The notes beneath the pieces were generated by a model that was given only the letters and a program-made list of their open reading frames with translations, was not told where the DNA came from and searched no databases. A stretch of DNA of 64,000 bases from Methylobacterium sp. PvR107 (GTDB lineage: Bacteria > Pseudomonadota > Alphaproteobacteria > Rhizobiales > Beijerinckiaceae): the NCBI RefSeq assembly GCF_017833295.1, contig NZ_JAFIBW010000001.1:4243501-4307500 (forward strand). Reading direction: 5' to 3'. Within the stretch, counting starts at the first letter, position 1, and every line of letters starts with the position of its first letter. The position numbers were made by a program, and so were the translations under genes. Shown one piece after another: positions 29,864 to 40,100 of this stretch.

Positions 29864-31468
29864 ATGATGCGTCTGTTCGAGCGTTTTCTTTTCGGGTCCG
29901 CTGCGACGTTGGCGGTCATGGGTGCCGCGCACGCCGCCGACCTGCCGGTCAAGAAGGCGGTTCCGATCGAGTACGTCCGGGTCTGCACCGCCTACGGCGC
30001 CGGCTTCTTCTACATCCCCGGCACCGACACCTGCCTGCGCATCTCGGGCCGCGCCCGATTCGAGGGTGGCTATCAGACCAGCTACAGCCGGCAGGCGGCC
30101 AATGGCGGCGACACGTCGGGCTACAGGGGGCAGCTCCGCATCAACCTCGATGCCCGCACCCAGACCGCCTACGGAACCCTGCGCGCCTTCGCCCGCCTCG
30201 ATGCCGCGTCGCGCACCGGCACCATCCATTCGGGCACGCAGCTGCGCATCGCCCAAGCCTACGGCGCCCTCGGCGTGGACGAGCGGGGACGGTCGCAGCA
30301 ATATGTGAACGTCGACAAGGCCTTCATCCAATTCGCGGGCCTCACAGCCGGTCGCGCGTCGTCGTTCTTCGACTTCTACGCCCACGATTTCGAGTTCTAC
30401 GGCGCCACCGCCGGCTCGGATAATTCGTCGACCAACCTGCTCGCCTACACGGCGACCTTCGGCGACGGCGTCTCGGCGACCCTGTCGATCGAAGACCCGG
30501 TCTTCACCCGCTCGCCGGTCTTCGCGCCCACCGGCAGCACCCCCGCGATCAGCCCGGTCTATGTCGGCTACGCCGACGGCGTCCCGTCCCGCTACGGCAA
30601 CGTCGACAGCGTCCAGCGCTCGCGTCTTCCCGACTTCGTCGCCGCCCTGCGCGTCGATCAGGCCTGGGGCTCCGCCCAGCTCTCGGCCGCCACGCACGAG
30701 ATCAACGTCGGTAACCTGAGCACCGCCACGGCGACGGGCGCCGGCGGCGTGCTCACCGGGATCCCGCACACCAACTCTGTCCAGGGTTGGGCCGTGCAGG
30801 GTGGCGTGAAGATCAATGCGCCCGCGGTCAGCGCCGGCGACGCCCTCTACCTGCAGGGCGCGTATGCCAATGGCGGGCAGATGTATATCGGATACTGCAT
30901 GGTGGCCGGTTGCTACGCGCAGGCCAACAGCGGCTGGGACGGTCAGAAATTCAACCAGCCCTTCGTCGACGCGACGATCAACCCGTTCACCGGACAGCTC
31001 CAGACCTCGGCGGGCTTCTCGACGGTCGCCTCGTACCTGCATTACTGGTCGCCGGAGTGGCGCTCGGCTCTGTTCGGCTCCTACGGCGAGCTGGGATTCA
31101 CCCGGAGCGCCCGTCTTGCCCAGGGCACGCTCTTCGGCCTCTCGAATCCGAACGGCGGCAACGCGTTCGGCTCGAGCGCCGTCGGTGTGCCCGGCACCCG
31201 GTTCTACCAATTGAGCGAAGCGCTGCGTGACACCTATCAGTTCGTGGTTGGCGCCAGCCTGATCTGGTCGCCGGTGAGCGACCTCGATATCGGCGTCGAG
31301 GCGTTCTACACGCAGGTCGGCGTCAAGAGTGGCCGGGTCATCGACTCCGACAAGAGCCCTACGGCCTATGCCAACGTCGCCGGGATCAACAGCGGCGCCT
31401 TCGTCCCGCGCACCGCGACGCAGGATTCGCTGACGCAGATCCGATTCCGCGTCCAGCGCGACTTCTGA
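29864..31468 (+). CDS. Porin (Porin_2 family), paralogue 3
   Basis: 534 residues. The signal peptide differs (MMRLFERFLFGSAATLAVMG) but the mature N-terminus matches porin 1 (DLPVKKAVPIEYVRVCTAYG, GFFYIPGTDTCLRISG) and the C-terminus is again VQRDF. Loop regions differ, and it shares with porin 2 a cysteine pair (CMVAGCYAQ). GGGGG precedes the ATG. The mosaic of near-identical and divergent blocks suggests past gene conversion among the three paralogues. No clear terminator follows. Confidence 0.93.
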   Translation: MMRLFERFLFGSAATLAVMGAAHAADLPVKKAVPIEYVRVCTAYGAGFFYIPGTDTCLRISGRARFEGGYQTSYSRQAANGGDTSGYRGQLRINLDARTQTAYGTLRAFARLDAASRTGTIHSGTQLRIAQAYGALGVDERGRSQQYVNVDKAFIQFAGLTAGRASSFFDFYAHDFEFYGATAGSDNSSTNLLAYTATFGDGVSATLSIEDPVFTRSPVFAPTGSTPAISPVYVGYADGVPSRYGNVDSVQRSRLPDFVAALRVDQAWGSAQLSAATHEINVGNLSTATATGAGGVLTGIPHTNSVQGWAVQGGVKINAPAVSAGDALYLQGAYANGGQMYIGYCMVAGCYAQANSGWDGQKFNQPFVDATINPFTGQLQTSAGFSTVASYLHYWSPEWRSALFGSYGELGFTRSARLAQGTLFGLSNPNGGNAFGSSAVGVPGTRFYQLSEALRDTYQFVVGASLIWSPVSDLDIGVEAFYTQVGVKSGRVIDSDKSPTAYANVAGINSGAFVPRTATQDSLTQIRFRVQRDF

Positions 31469-31794
31469 TCCCTGCCCGGCGCGGGGATTTCGGTCTCGGC
31501 GCCGGCGTCGGCACCACGTCGTCGCGGCCCGGCTCCAAGCTGGGCCGCCCGCGGCAACTTGCACGCATAAAGATGCTGAGAACGTCCGGCTCGCAACTTT
31601 TAATCCCTGTTCGCGGGACAGGTCGCGCGCTTTGTTCCCGGCTGCGCGTTGCCGCCCCCGGCCGGCGCTGATACGCCGAATGTCACTTTATCTCCGCCGC
31701 CCGTACGGGCCTTGACGGGCCGAGGCGGATTTCGGCCGCCGCGAGACTGAGGTCGAGACTGCCGGCGCGCGGGCAGACATCCGGGGGGACGTCC
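31469..31794. other. Intergenic, no gene seen
   Basis: 326 bases. An inverted repeat GGCCCGGCT/AGCTGGGCC lies near 31526-31547 without a T-run and might act as a weak terminator for porin 3. GGGGGGAC just before 31795 is the ribosome-binding site of the next gene. Confidence 0.45.
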
Positions 31795-33177
31795 ATGACC
31801 AGCACCGCGTCGCCGAGGCCGATCCCAGCCCCGGTCGAGAGCCCGCCGGCCGAGGCGCGCGCCGCCCGGATCTGGCCGGAAGGCTGGTGGCGCCTCATCG
31901 ACCTCAAGATCGGCATCATACCGCTACCGATTTTCGCCGTGCTGGCGATTCTACTCACCGTTCTGGTTCAGGAGGGCGAGATCAAGCCCGACGGGCCGAC
32001 GATGATCGCCGTGCTGGTGATGGGCGGCTTCACCTGTGCGGAGATCGGGAAGCGGATCCCGATCCTGAAGAACATCGGCGCCGGCGCGATCTTCGCGACC
32101 TTCATCCCCTCGGCGCTGGTCTATTACGCGCTGGTGCCGCCGCAGATGGTGAAGGCGATCACCGACTTCACCAAGTTCACCAACTTCCTCTACATCTACA
32201 TCGCCACCATCATCGTCGGCTCGATCCTCGGCATGGACCGCGAGGTCCTGATCAAGGGCTTCCTCAAGATCTTCGCGCCGCTCGCGCTCGGATCGGTGGC
32301 GGCGGCCCTGGTCGGCACGCTGGTCGGCACGCTGCTCGGCCTCGGGCCGTACAAGACGTTCTTCTTCATCGTCGTGCCGATCATGGCGGGCGGCGTCGGC
32401 GAGGGGGCGATCCCGCTCTCCATCGGCTATGCGGCGATCCTGGGCCTGCAGCAGGGCGTGGTCTTCGCCCAGGTGCTGCCGCCGGTGATGCTGGGTTCCC
32501 TCACGGCGATCATCCTGTCGGGCACGCTCAACTCGGTCGGCAAGCGCTACCCGCACCTCACCGGCGAGGGGCGGCTCCAGCCCGACTCGGACGGGATCAA
32601 GTCGAGCGACGCGCAGGCCAGGGCCGAGGCCGCCAAAGGACAGATCGACCCCGCCACGATCGCGGCGGCCGGGCTCACGGCGATCACCCTCTATCTGCTC
32701 GGCGTCATGGCCCACCACCTCGTCGGCCTGCCGGCGCCGGTGGCGATGCTGTTCCTGGCCGTGTTCGCCAAGCTCGCCAGCGCGGTGTCGCCGCATCTCC
32801 AGGCCGGCGGCTTCGTCGTCTACAAGTTCGTGCAGGTCTCGATGACCTACCCGCTGCTCTTCGCCATCGGCGTGGCGCTCACCCCCTGGAACGAGCTGAT
32901 GGCCGCCTTCACGCTGGTGAACCTGATCACCATCGTGTCGACCGTGGTGACGCTGATGACCGTCGGCTTCTTCGTCGGCCGCTGGCTCGGGATGTACCCG
33001 ATCGAGACCGCCATCGTGAACGCCTGCCACAGCGGCCAGGGCGGCACCGGCGACGTTGCGATCCTCACGGCGGCGAACCGCATGGCGCTGATGCCCTTCG
33101 CGCAGATCGCCACCCGGATCGGCGGCGCGCTGACCGTCACCGGCACGATCATCGCCATGAAGTGGATCGGTGCCTGA
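31795..33177 (+). CDS. 2-hydroxycarboxylate transporter family protein (citrate/malate symporter)
   Basis: 460 residues, about 11 membrane segments after a Pro-rich cytoplasmic N-terminus. The two family re-entrant loops are recognisable: MAGGVGEGAIPLSIGYA in the first half and HSGQGGTGDVAILTAANRM in the second, matching the GGxG-type motifs of CitS/MaeN-like 2HCT proteins. These import citrate, malate or lactate with Na+ or H+. It lies 24 bases upstream of a TcuC-type permease and near tcuA, so citrate or tricarballylate is the likely substrate. Confidence 0.9.
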   Translation: MTSTASPRPIPAPVESPPAEARAARIWPEGWWRLIDLKIGIIPLPIFAVLAILLTVLVQEGEIKPDGPTMIAVLVMGGFTCAEIGKRIPILKNIGAGAIFATFIPSALVYYALVPPQMVKAITDFTKFTNFLYIYIATIIVGSILGMDREVLIKGFLKIFAPLALGSVAAALVGTLVGTLLGLGPYKTFFFIVVPIMAGGVGEGAIPLSIGYAAILGLQQGVVFAQVLPPVMLGSLTAIILSGTLNSVGKRYPHLTGEGRLQPDSDGIKSSDAQARAEAAKGQIDPATIAAAGLTAITLYLLGVMAHHLVGLPAPVAMLFLAVFAKLASAVSPHLQAGGFVVYKFVQVSMTYPLLFAIGVALTPWNELMAAFTLVNLITIVSTVVTLMTVGFFVGRWLGMYPIETAIVNACHSGQGGTGDVAILTAANRMALMPFAQIATRIGGALTVTGTIIAMKWIGA

Positions 33178-33201
33178 CGGGCACCCGGAAAGGACGTCGT
33201 C

Positions 33202-34509
33202 ATGGCCGGTGATCCCGGGGCCGTCGGGGCCACGCTCAAGTCGAGGATCGGGGCGATCCTTCGCTCGACGAGCGGCAACTTCCTGGAGATGTTCGACTTC
33301 TTCCTCTTCGGGTTCTACGCCACCTACATCGCGCGGGCGTTCTTCCCGTCGGGCAACGAGACCACCGAGCTGCTCCTGACCTTCGGCACGTTCTGGCTTG
33401 GGGCGCTGATGCGGCCGCTCGGGGCGATCGTGCTGGGCGCCTATATCGACCGGATCGGCCGCCGGAAGGGCCTGATCATCACGCTCGCCATCATGGCGAG
33501 CGGCACGGTGCTCATCGCCTTCTGCCCGAGCTACGACACGATCGGCGTCGCGGCGCCGCTGATCGTGCTTGCCGGGCGCCTGCTGCAGGGCTTCTCGGCC
33601 GGCGTCGAGATCGGCGGCGTCTCGATCTACCTGTTCGAGATCGCCACGCCGGGCCGGCGCGGCTTCTACACGTCGTTCCAGTCGGCGAGCCAGCAGGTGG
33701 CGATCATGTTCGCCGCCGTGATCGGCTACGGGCTGAACGCGTTCCTGACCAAGCAGCAACTCGGCGATTTCGGCTGGCGCATCCCGTTCCTGATCGGCTG
33801 CCTGATCGTGCCGTTCATCTTCTTCATCCGGCGCTCGCTCCAAGAGACGCAGGAATTCGCCAAGCGGACCCGCCATCCGACCACCCGCGAGATCCTGACC
33901 ACGGTGGCCGCCAACTGGCGGATCGTGCTGCTCGGCATGATGCTGACGACGATGACCACGGTGACCTTCTACATGATCACCGTCTACACCCCGACCTTCG
34001 GCAGGAACGTCCTCAAGCTCTCCGAGACCGACAGCCTGATCGTGACGCTGTTCGTAGCGATCACCAACTTCATCTGGCTGCCGGTCGGCGGAGCCCTGTC
34101 GGACGCGATCGGGCGCAAGCCGGTGCTGCTGACGATCTCGACCCTGTCGCTGCTGACGACCTACCCGACCCTGCACTGGCTCGTGGCCGACCCGACCTTC
34201 GGCAAGATGCTCGCCGTCGAGCTGTGGTTCTCGTTCTTCTTCGGCGTCTACAACGGCGCGATGGTGGTCTCGCTCTCCGAGGTGGTGCCGGCCCATGTCC
34301 GCGCCAGCGGCTTCTCGCTGGCCTACAGCCTCGCCACCGCGCTGTTCGGCACCGCGACCCCGATGGTCTCGACCTACCTGATCGAGAAGACCGGCGACCG
34401 GGCGGCGCCGAGCTACTGGCTGATGGCCGCGGCGGCCTGCGGCATCGTCGCGACACTCGCGCTGTTCCGGAGCAGTGCAAGCCTGGAACGCGCCCCCGCC
34501 CACGCCTGA
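33202..34509 (+). CDS. tcuC: MFS tricarballylate/citrate-proton symporter TcuC
   Basis: 435 residues, 12 membrane helices, of the metabolite:H+ symporter branch of the major facilitator superfamily. The hallmarks are [20 protein letters not shown] at the start, the loop motif DRIGRRKGL, and [19 protein letters not shown]. In Salmonella TcuC imports tricarballylate. Here it follows the 2HCT gene and is convergent with the GntR regulator, whose stop is 13 bases away. Having two carboxylate permeases side by side suggests different affinities or co-ions. Confidence 0.88.
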   Translation: MAGDPGAVGATLKSRIGAILRSTSGNFLEMFDFFLFGFYATYIARAFFPSGNETTELLLTFGTFWLGALMRPLGAIVLGAYIDRIGRRKGLIITLAIMASGTVLIAFCPSYDTIGVAAPLIVLAGRLLQGFSAGVEIGGVSIYLFEIATPGRRGFYTSFQSASQQVAIMFAAVIGYGLNAFLTKQQLGDFGWRIPFLIGCLIVPFIFFIRRSLQETQEFAKRTRHPTTREILTTVAANWRIVLLGMMLTTMTTVTFYMITVYTPTFGRNVLKLSETDSLIVTLFVAITNFIWLPVGGALSDAIGRKPVLLTISTLSLLTTYPTLHWLVADPTFGKMLAVELWFSFFFGVYNGAMVVSLSEVVPAHVRASGFSLAYSLATALFGTATPMVSTYLIEKTGDRAAPSYWLMAAAACGIVATLALFRSSASLERAPAHA

Positions 34510-34522
34510 GGGCAGAGGTCGG

Positions 34523-35176
34523 TCAGCTCTCCTGCCAGATCCGGATCCGCGCCTTGAAGGCGGCGCGGATATGCGCCCGGGCCGCGGCCTCGGCGGCATC
34601 ACCGTCATGGGCCCGGATCGCCGCCACGATCGCGGCGTGCTCGGCGAGGGATTCGGCGGCACGATCGGGGGCCGCCAGGGTCGTGGCGCCCGGCAGCAGC
34701 ACCAGGGACAGGCGCATCGTCTCCAGCGTGCCCTGCAGGAAGCGGTTGCGCGCCGCGCCGTGGATCTGACGGTGGAACAGGCGGTTGGTGCGCGCCAGCG
34801 CCGCCGCGTCCCCCAACAGGGTCCGGTCCCGGTCGACCATCTCCTCCAGGATCTCGGTCTCGACCGCGCTGGCGTGGATCGCCGCGAGGCGGGCGGCCGT
34901 CCCTTCCAGTACCTCCCGCAGATCGTAGAGTTCGCTCACCTGACCGTAGTCGAGCTGTGCCACGCTGGCGCCGCGATGCGGCTCATGCGCGACGAGGCCC
35001 TGCGCCTCCAGACGACCGAGCGCCTCGCGCACCGGCGTGCGGCTGATCTGGAAGCGCTCGGCGAGGTCCGCCTCACGCAGCCGGCTCCCGGGGGCGAGCT
35101 CGCCCTCCTCGATCGCGCGCAGCAGCCGTTCATAGGCGCCGGCCCCGCTGGAGCGCTCCGCTTCGCTGGCCTTCAT
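34523..35176 (-). CDS. GntR-family (FadR subfamily) regulator, probable tcu repressor
   Basis: 217 residues from the ATG at 35176, chosen for the GAGGAGA just upstream; a start at 35200 would add 8 residues. N-terminal winged helix-turn-helix (GSRLREADLAERFQISRTPV, REALGRLEAQGLV) and a helical FCD ligand domain (ELYDLREVLEGTAARLAAIH, NRLFHRQIHGAARN, HAAIVAAIRAHDGDAAEAAA) with metal-binding His positions. It is divergent from tcuA; the intergenic inverted repeat at 35238-35257 is its likely operator. Effector is probably a tricarboxylate. Confidence 0.88.
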   Translation of the reverse strand: MKASEAERSSGAGAYERLLRAIEEGELAPGSRLREADLAERFQISRTPVREALGRLEAQGLVAHEPHRGASVAQLDYGQVSELYDLREVLEGTAARLAAIHASAVETEILEEMVDRDRTLLGDAAALARTNRLFHRQIHGAARNRFLQGTLETMRLSLVLLPGATTLAAPDRAAESLAEHAAIVAAIRAHDGDAAEAAARAHIRAAFKARIRIWQES

Positions 35177-35237
35177 CCCGGCTCTCCTCAGCTTGGCCAT
35201 AGCGCGAAACCGCGCGGTCCGGAATGCTTGCGGCAGA

Positions 35238-35257
35238 TTGCATACAGGCGTATACAA
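35238..35257. promoter_or_regulatory. Probable GntR operator between regulator and tcuA
   Basis: Half-sites TTGCATAC and GTATACAA form an 8-bp inverted repeat with one mismatch around a 4-base spacer, the size and TNGTATAC-like character of FadR/FCD-subfamily operators. It sits 35 bases upstream of the tcuA start and 62 bases upstream of the regulator start, so it could control both. Confidence 0.7.
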
Positions 35258-35291
35258 TACGGAAAGAGCGGTTCGTGGAGAGGAGGCAGGC

Positions 35292-36785
35292 ATGCAGCGT
35301 CCGGCTGATGATCGTTGGGATGTGGTGGTGGTCGGGTCCGGCAACGCCGCCATGAGTGCCGGCCTCGCGGCACTGGAACGCGGCGCTTCGGTGCTGATGA
35401 TCGAGAAGGCCGAGAAGGATCTGGCAGGCGGCAACACCGCCTACACGGCCGGCGCCATGCGCTTCGTCTACGCGGGCAACGACGACCTGATCCCGCTGCT
35501 GGTCGATCCCGAGGACCCGCGCCTGCCGCGCACCGATTTCGGCGCCTACACAGCGCAGAAGTTCGAGGAGGACCTGCTCGGCTTCAACGACGGGCGGCCG
35601 CTGTCGCGCGAACAGCGCATCCTGATCGACGAGAGCGGCGCGGCGTTGCGCTGGCTCGCGACGCAAGGGGTGAAGTTCGAGCCGATCTATTCCCGGCAAT
35701 CGTTCGAGAAGGACGGGCGCTTCGTCTTCTGGGGCGGCCTGACGCTTGCCACCCACGACGAGGGTTTCGGCCTCGCCCGGACGGAGCTGGAGGCCTTCAC
35801 CAAGGCCGGTGGCGAGATCCGCTACGGCTGCCCGGCCACGGGGCTGCTCGTCGAGGACGGACGCGTGGTCGGCGTGGAGACGCCGCAGGGCGCGTTCCGT
35901 GCCGGGTCCGTTGTGCTCGCCTGCGGCGGCTTCGAGTCGAACGCCGCCCTGCGCACGCGCTTTATTGGCGCGGGTTGGGACAAGGCCCGGGTCCGCGGCA
36001 CGCCGCACAACCAGGGGGACGGGCTTCAGATGGCCCTAGACCTCGGTGCGAAGGCCCACGGCTTCTACGGCGGCTGTCACGCGACGCCGATGGACCTGCA
36101 CACGCCGGATTACGGCAACCTCGACCTGCCGCACGGCGAGCGCAAGCACTACCGGAAGATCTGCTACTTCCTGGGCCTGATGCTGAACGCGAACGGCGAG
36201 CGGTTCGTCGACGAGGGCAAGAATTTCCGCAACTACACCTACGCCCAGTTCGGCCGCTCGATCATGGAGCAGCCCGGGCACGTGGCGTGGCAGATCTTCG
36301 ACGCCAAGGTCGATCACCTGCTCTACAGCGAGTACCGGTTCCACGACGCGCATTTCGTCGAGGCCGACACCCTGGACGGGCTCATCGACAAGCTCGACGG
36401 CATCGATCGTGACGCGGCCAGGCAGACCATCGCGTCGTTCAACGCCGCCGTGGACGAGAGCGTGCCGTTCGACCCGACCGTGAAGGACGGCCGCGGCACC
36501 AAGGGGCTTCCTCTGCCGAAGTCCAACTGGGCGCAGACCATCGGGACGGGGCCGTTCAAGGCCTATCCGGTCACGGGCGGAATCACGTTCACCTATGGCG
36601 GCGTCGAGGTCGGCGACGACGGCGGCGTGAAGCGCGCGGACGGCAGCACGATCCCCGGGCTCTATGCCTGCGGCGAGATGGTCGGTGGCGTGTTCTTCAA
36701 CGGCTATCCGGGCGGCTCGGGGCTGACCTCCGGCGTCGTGTTCGGCCGGCGCGCGGGCTACGGCGCCGCGGGGGCGAAAGGCTGA
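35292..36785 (+). CDS. tcuA: FAD-dependent tricarballylate dehydrogenase TcuA
   Basis: 497 residues from the ATG at 35292, which has AGGAGG upstream. The N-terminal Rossmann motif WDVVVVGSGNAAMSAGLAAL and ERGASVLMIEKAEKDLAGGN bind FAD; RGTPHNQGDGLQMALDLGA and the C-terminal YACGEMVGGVFFNGYPGGSG are typical of the fumarate reductase/succinate dehydrogenase flavoprotein family. TcuA oxidises tricarballylate to cis-aconitate. Its usual electron-transfer partner TcuB is not in the window: after 380 empty bases comes addB. The reoxidant is therefore encoded elsewhere or the substrate differs. Confidence 0.88.
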   Translation: MQRPADDRWDVVVVGSGNAAMSAGLAALERGASVLMIEKAEKDLAGGNTAYTAGAMRFVYAGNDDLIPLLVDPEDPRLPRTDFGAYTAQKFEEDLLGFNDGRPLSREQRILIDESGAALRWLATQGVKFEPIYSRQSFEKDGRFVFWGGLTLATHDEGFGLARTELEAFTKAGGEIRYGCPATGLLVEDGRVVGVETPQGAFRAGSVVLACGGFESNAALRTRFIGAGWDKARVRGTPHNQGDGLQMALDLGAKAHGFYGGCHATPMDLHTPDYGNLDLPHGERKHYRKICYFLGLMLNANGERFVDEGKNFRNYTYAQFGRSIMEQPGHVAWQIFDAKVDHLLYSEYRFHDAHFVEADTLDGLIDKLDGIDRDAARQTIASFNAAVDESVPFDPTVKDGRGTKGLPLPKSNWAQTIGTGPFKAYPVTGGITFTYGGVEVGDDGGVKRADGSTIPGLYACGEMVGGVFFNGYPGGSGLTSGVVFGRRAGYGAAGAKG

Positions 36786-37165
36786 GCGGGACTCCGGCTT
36801 CGGCGCGCCCGACCTTGCTCCGGCCCGCCTCCGAGGGCCCGCTTCGCGGGTGAAGCGATCCGGCCGGACCATTGTGCCCGCCGCCATTCCGGGGCGCCGC
36901 AGGCGAGGCCGGACCCGGAAGGGCATGCCGGAGGCGGGCAATCCAGAACCGCTGAAAGGGCAGCCTCAGGCCGCGTCGACGTGTCTGGGTTCCGGGCTCC
37001 GCTTCGCGGCCCCGGAACGACCGGGCCGGCGGCACAGGGCGGCGCACGCCGAAGTCGTGACGCGCGGGGGCCGCCGCGGTGCGCGCACTCCGCCAGCCGC
37101 TTTGATCCCGGCAGCGGCCCATCGCCCCCTGTCCGGGATCCCGCCGCGGGCGTAGAAGCCTGACC
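36786..37165. other. Intergenic, no gene seen
   Basis: 380 GC-rich bases between tcuA and addB with chance frames only. No tcuB remnant is recognisable. Confidence 0.5.
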
Positions 37166-40100
37166 ATGTCAGCCCGTCAGGCCGTCTTCACCATCTCCCG
37201 CGGCGTTCCGTTCCTGCCGACGCTCGCCGAGGCGCTGCTCTCCGGCCGTCTCGTCGGCTCGGTCGCGGACGACCCGCTGGCACTGGCCGCCGTCACCCTC
37301 TACCTGCCGACCCGCCGCGCGGCGCGGGCGCTCAGCGCGATCCTGGCCGATCGGCTCGGCCGGGACGCGCCCGGGCAGGCCACCCTGCTGCCGCGGATGA
37401 TCCCCCTCGGCGAGGCCGACGAGGCGGAACTCGACCTCGCCGCCGAGCCGCTGCTGGAGCCGAATGCAGACCCGTTGAGCGTCCCGATGCCGGCGCTCGA
37501 GCGTCGGCTGATCCTCGCCCGTCTCGTCCAGGCCTGGGCCAAGAGCGTCGACCGGACCCTGCTGCCGCTGGATGCGGAGGTGCCGTTCCTCGTGCCGTCC
37601 TCCCCCGCCGACGCGGTCGGTCTCGCCGGCGATCTCGAACGGCTCATGGACGCGCTCACCGTCGAGGGCCTGCCCTGGTCGGAGATCGGCGCCGCCGTCG
37701 AGGCCGAATATTCCCGCTACTTCGGCCTGACCCTCGACTTCGTGAAGATCGCCGCCGAGAACTGGCCGAAGCTGCTCGCCGAGCGCGGGCTGGCCGATCC
37801 GGTCGCCCGCGCGCGCGGCCTTGTCCTGGCCGAGGAGCGGCGCCTGTCGCGCAGCGCGACCGCGGACCCGGTGATCGTGGCCGGCTCGCTGGGCTCGGTG
37901 CCGGCCACGGCCCGGCTCATCGCCGCCGTGGCGAAGCTGCCCCGGGGCGCCGTGGTGCTGCCGGGCCTAGACCTCGACCTCGACGCGGCCGGCTGGGACG
38001 GCATCGACACCGGTGAGGGCTTCGCCCGGGTGATCGCCCATGGCCACCCGCAGGCGGTGCTGCACCGGCTGCTCGGGCCGGAGAATCTCAACCTGAGCCG
38101 CACGGAGATCGTGGCCCTCGGTGAGCCCGATGCCGGTCAGGCCGCGCGGGCCGCGCTCCTGTCGCAGGCCCTGCGTCCGGCCGACACCACCGATGCGTGG
38201 GCTGACCTCGACCCGATCGGGCGCGACGCCATCGCGCGGCTGGGTCTCGAGGGGCTGGCGCTGGCCGAGGCCGCCGACGAGCGCGAGGAGGCGCTGGTCG
38301 CGGCGCTGGCGTTGCGCGAGATTCTGCAGAATCCTGGCGCCACCGCGGCCCTGATCACGCCCGACCGGGGACTCGCCGGCCGGGTCGCCGTCGAGCTGCT
38401 GCGCTGGGGCATCGTGGCCGAGGATTCCGCCGGATTGGCGCTGGCCGGAAGCCCCGCCGGGCGGCTCGCCCGGCTCGCGGCCGAACTTGCCGCCGACCTC
38501 GCCCGCAACCAGGCCGATGCGGTCCCGGCCCGGCTGATCGCGCTGCTCTCGCACCCGATGGTCCATCTCGGCCTGCCCCGCGCGGACGTGGTCCGGGGCG
38601 CGGCCGCCCTGGAGATCGGGCTGCTGCGCGGTCCGGTTCCGGCCCTGGGCTTCGACGGCCTGCGCAACGCCCTCGCCGCCGAGCAGGCCGGTCCGCCCGA
38701 GCATCGGCCCCGGGCCAAACGGCGCCTGAAGGACATCGACTGGGCGCTGGCCGCGGACCTGCTCGATCGGCTCGATCAGGTGTTCCGGGATTTTCCGGGT
38801 GCCGGCGGCGCAGGGGATTGCGACCTCGTCACCACGGCCACGAGCCACCGCGAAGCCTGCGACCGCCTGATCGCCGGGCCGGAGGACGCGCCCGAGGCGG
38901 ATCTGGACGGATCCCTGTCCTGTCTCGACGCCCTGTTCGACGACTTGGAGATGGCCGAGCCCGGCCTTATGCCGGGGCGGTTCGACGACTACGCCACCTT
39001 CTTCACCGCGCTGGCCCGCGAGCGCAAAGTCGCCTGCACCGGCGAGGCGCCGCATCCGCGGCTGCGCATCCTCGGTCTGCTGGAGGCGCGACTTCTGTCG
39101 GTGGACCGGGTCGTGCTCGGCGGCCTGGACGAGGGCGTGTGGCCGGTGCGCACGCTGACCGACTCGTTCCTCAACCGGCCGATGCGCGAGCGCGTCGGCC
39201 TGAACCCGCCCGAGCGGCGGATCGGCCAGATGGCCCACGACTTCGTGCACGCGCTCGGCTGCCGCGACGCGGTGATCACCCGGGCGCTGAAGCGGGAGGG
39301 CGCGCCGACCGTGCCGTCGCGGCTGATCCAGCGGCTGCGGGCCCTCGCGGGCGATCCCCGCTGGGAGACCGTTCTGGAGGCGGGGCGCCGGCTTACCGGA
39401 CTCGCGGCCCGGCTCGACGCGGCGCCGCCGGAGCCGCGGCTGAAGCGCCCCGCGCCGAAGCCGGACCCGGCGCTGTTCCCGCGCTCGCTCAGCGTCACCG
39501 AGATCGAGACGCTGGTCCGCGATCCCTACAGCATCTTCGCCCGCCACGTGCTCGGGCTCGACCCGCTCGAGCCGCTGGCGGCGGCGCCGGGCGTCGCCAC
39601 CCGCGGCTCGCTGGTGCACGACGTCTTCGCGGAATTCGCCAGCTGCCATCCCAAGGATTTGCCGCCGGATTCGGCAGTGCGCCTGCTGAACCTCGCGGTG
39701 AACGCCTTCGCCGACATCGAGGCGGAGTACCCGAACCTCTACGCCGAGTGGTGGCCGCGCTACGAGCGCATGGCGACGGCGTATCTCGACTGGGAGGCGC
39801 AGCGCCGGCCCGGCCTGTCCCGGATCGTCCCGGAAGTCTCCGGGCGCTGGGTGATCCCGATGGGGCGCGAGACCTTCACGCTGCGCGCCCGCGCCGACCG
39901 GATCGAGCTGCGGGCCGACGGTACCGCCTGCATCGTCGATTACAAGACCGGCGCGCCGCCCTCGGCGAAGATGATCTTCTCCGGGTTCTCGCCGCAGCTC
40001 ACCCTGGAAGCCGCGATGCTGATGCGCGGCGCCTTCAAGGATCTGCCGGCCGTGAAGGCGGTGCCGGACCTGCTCTACGTCCATGCCTCCGGCGGCCGGA

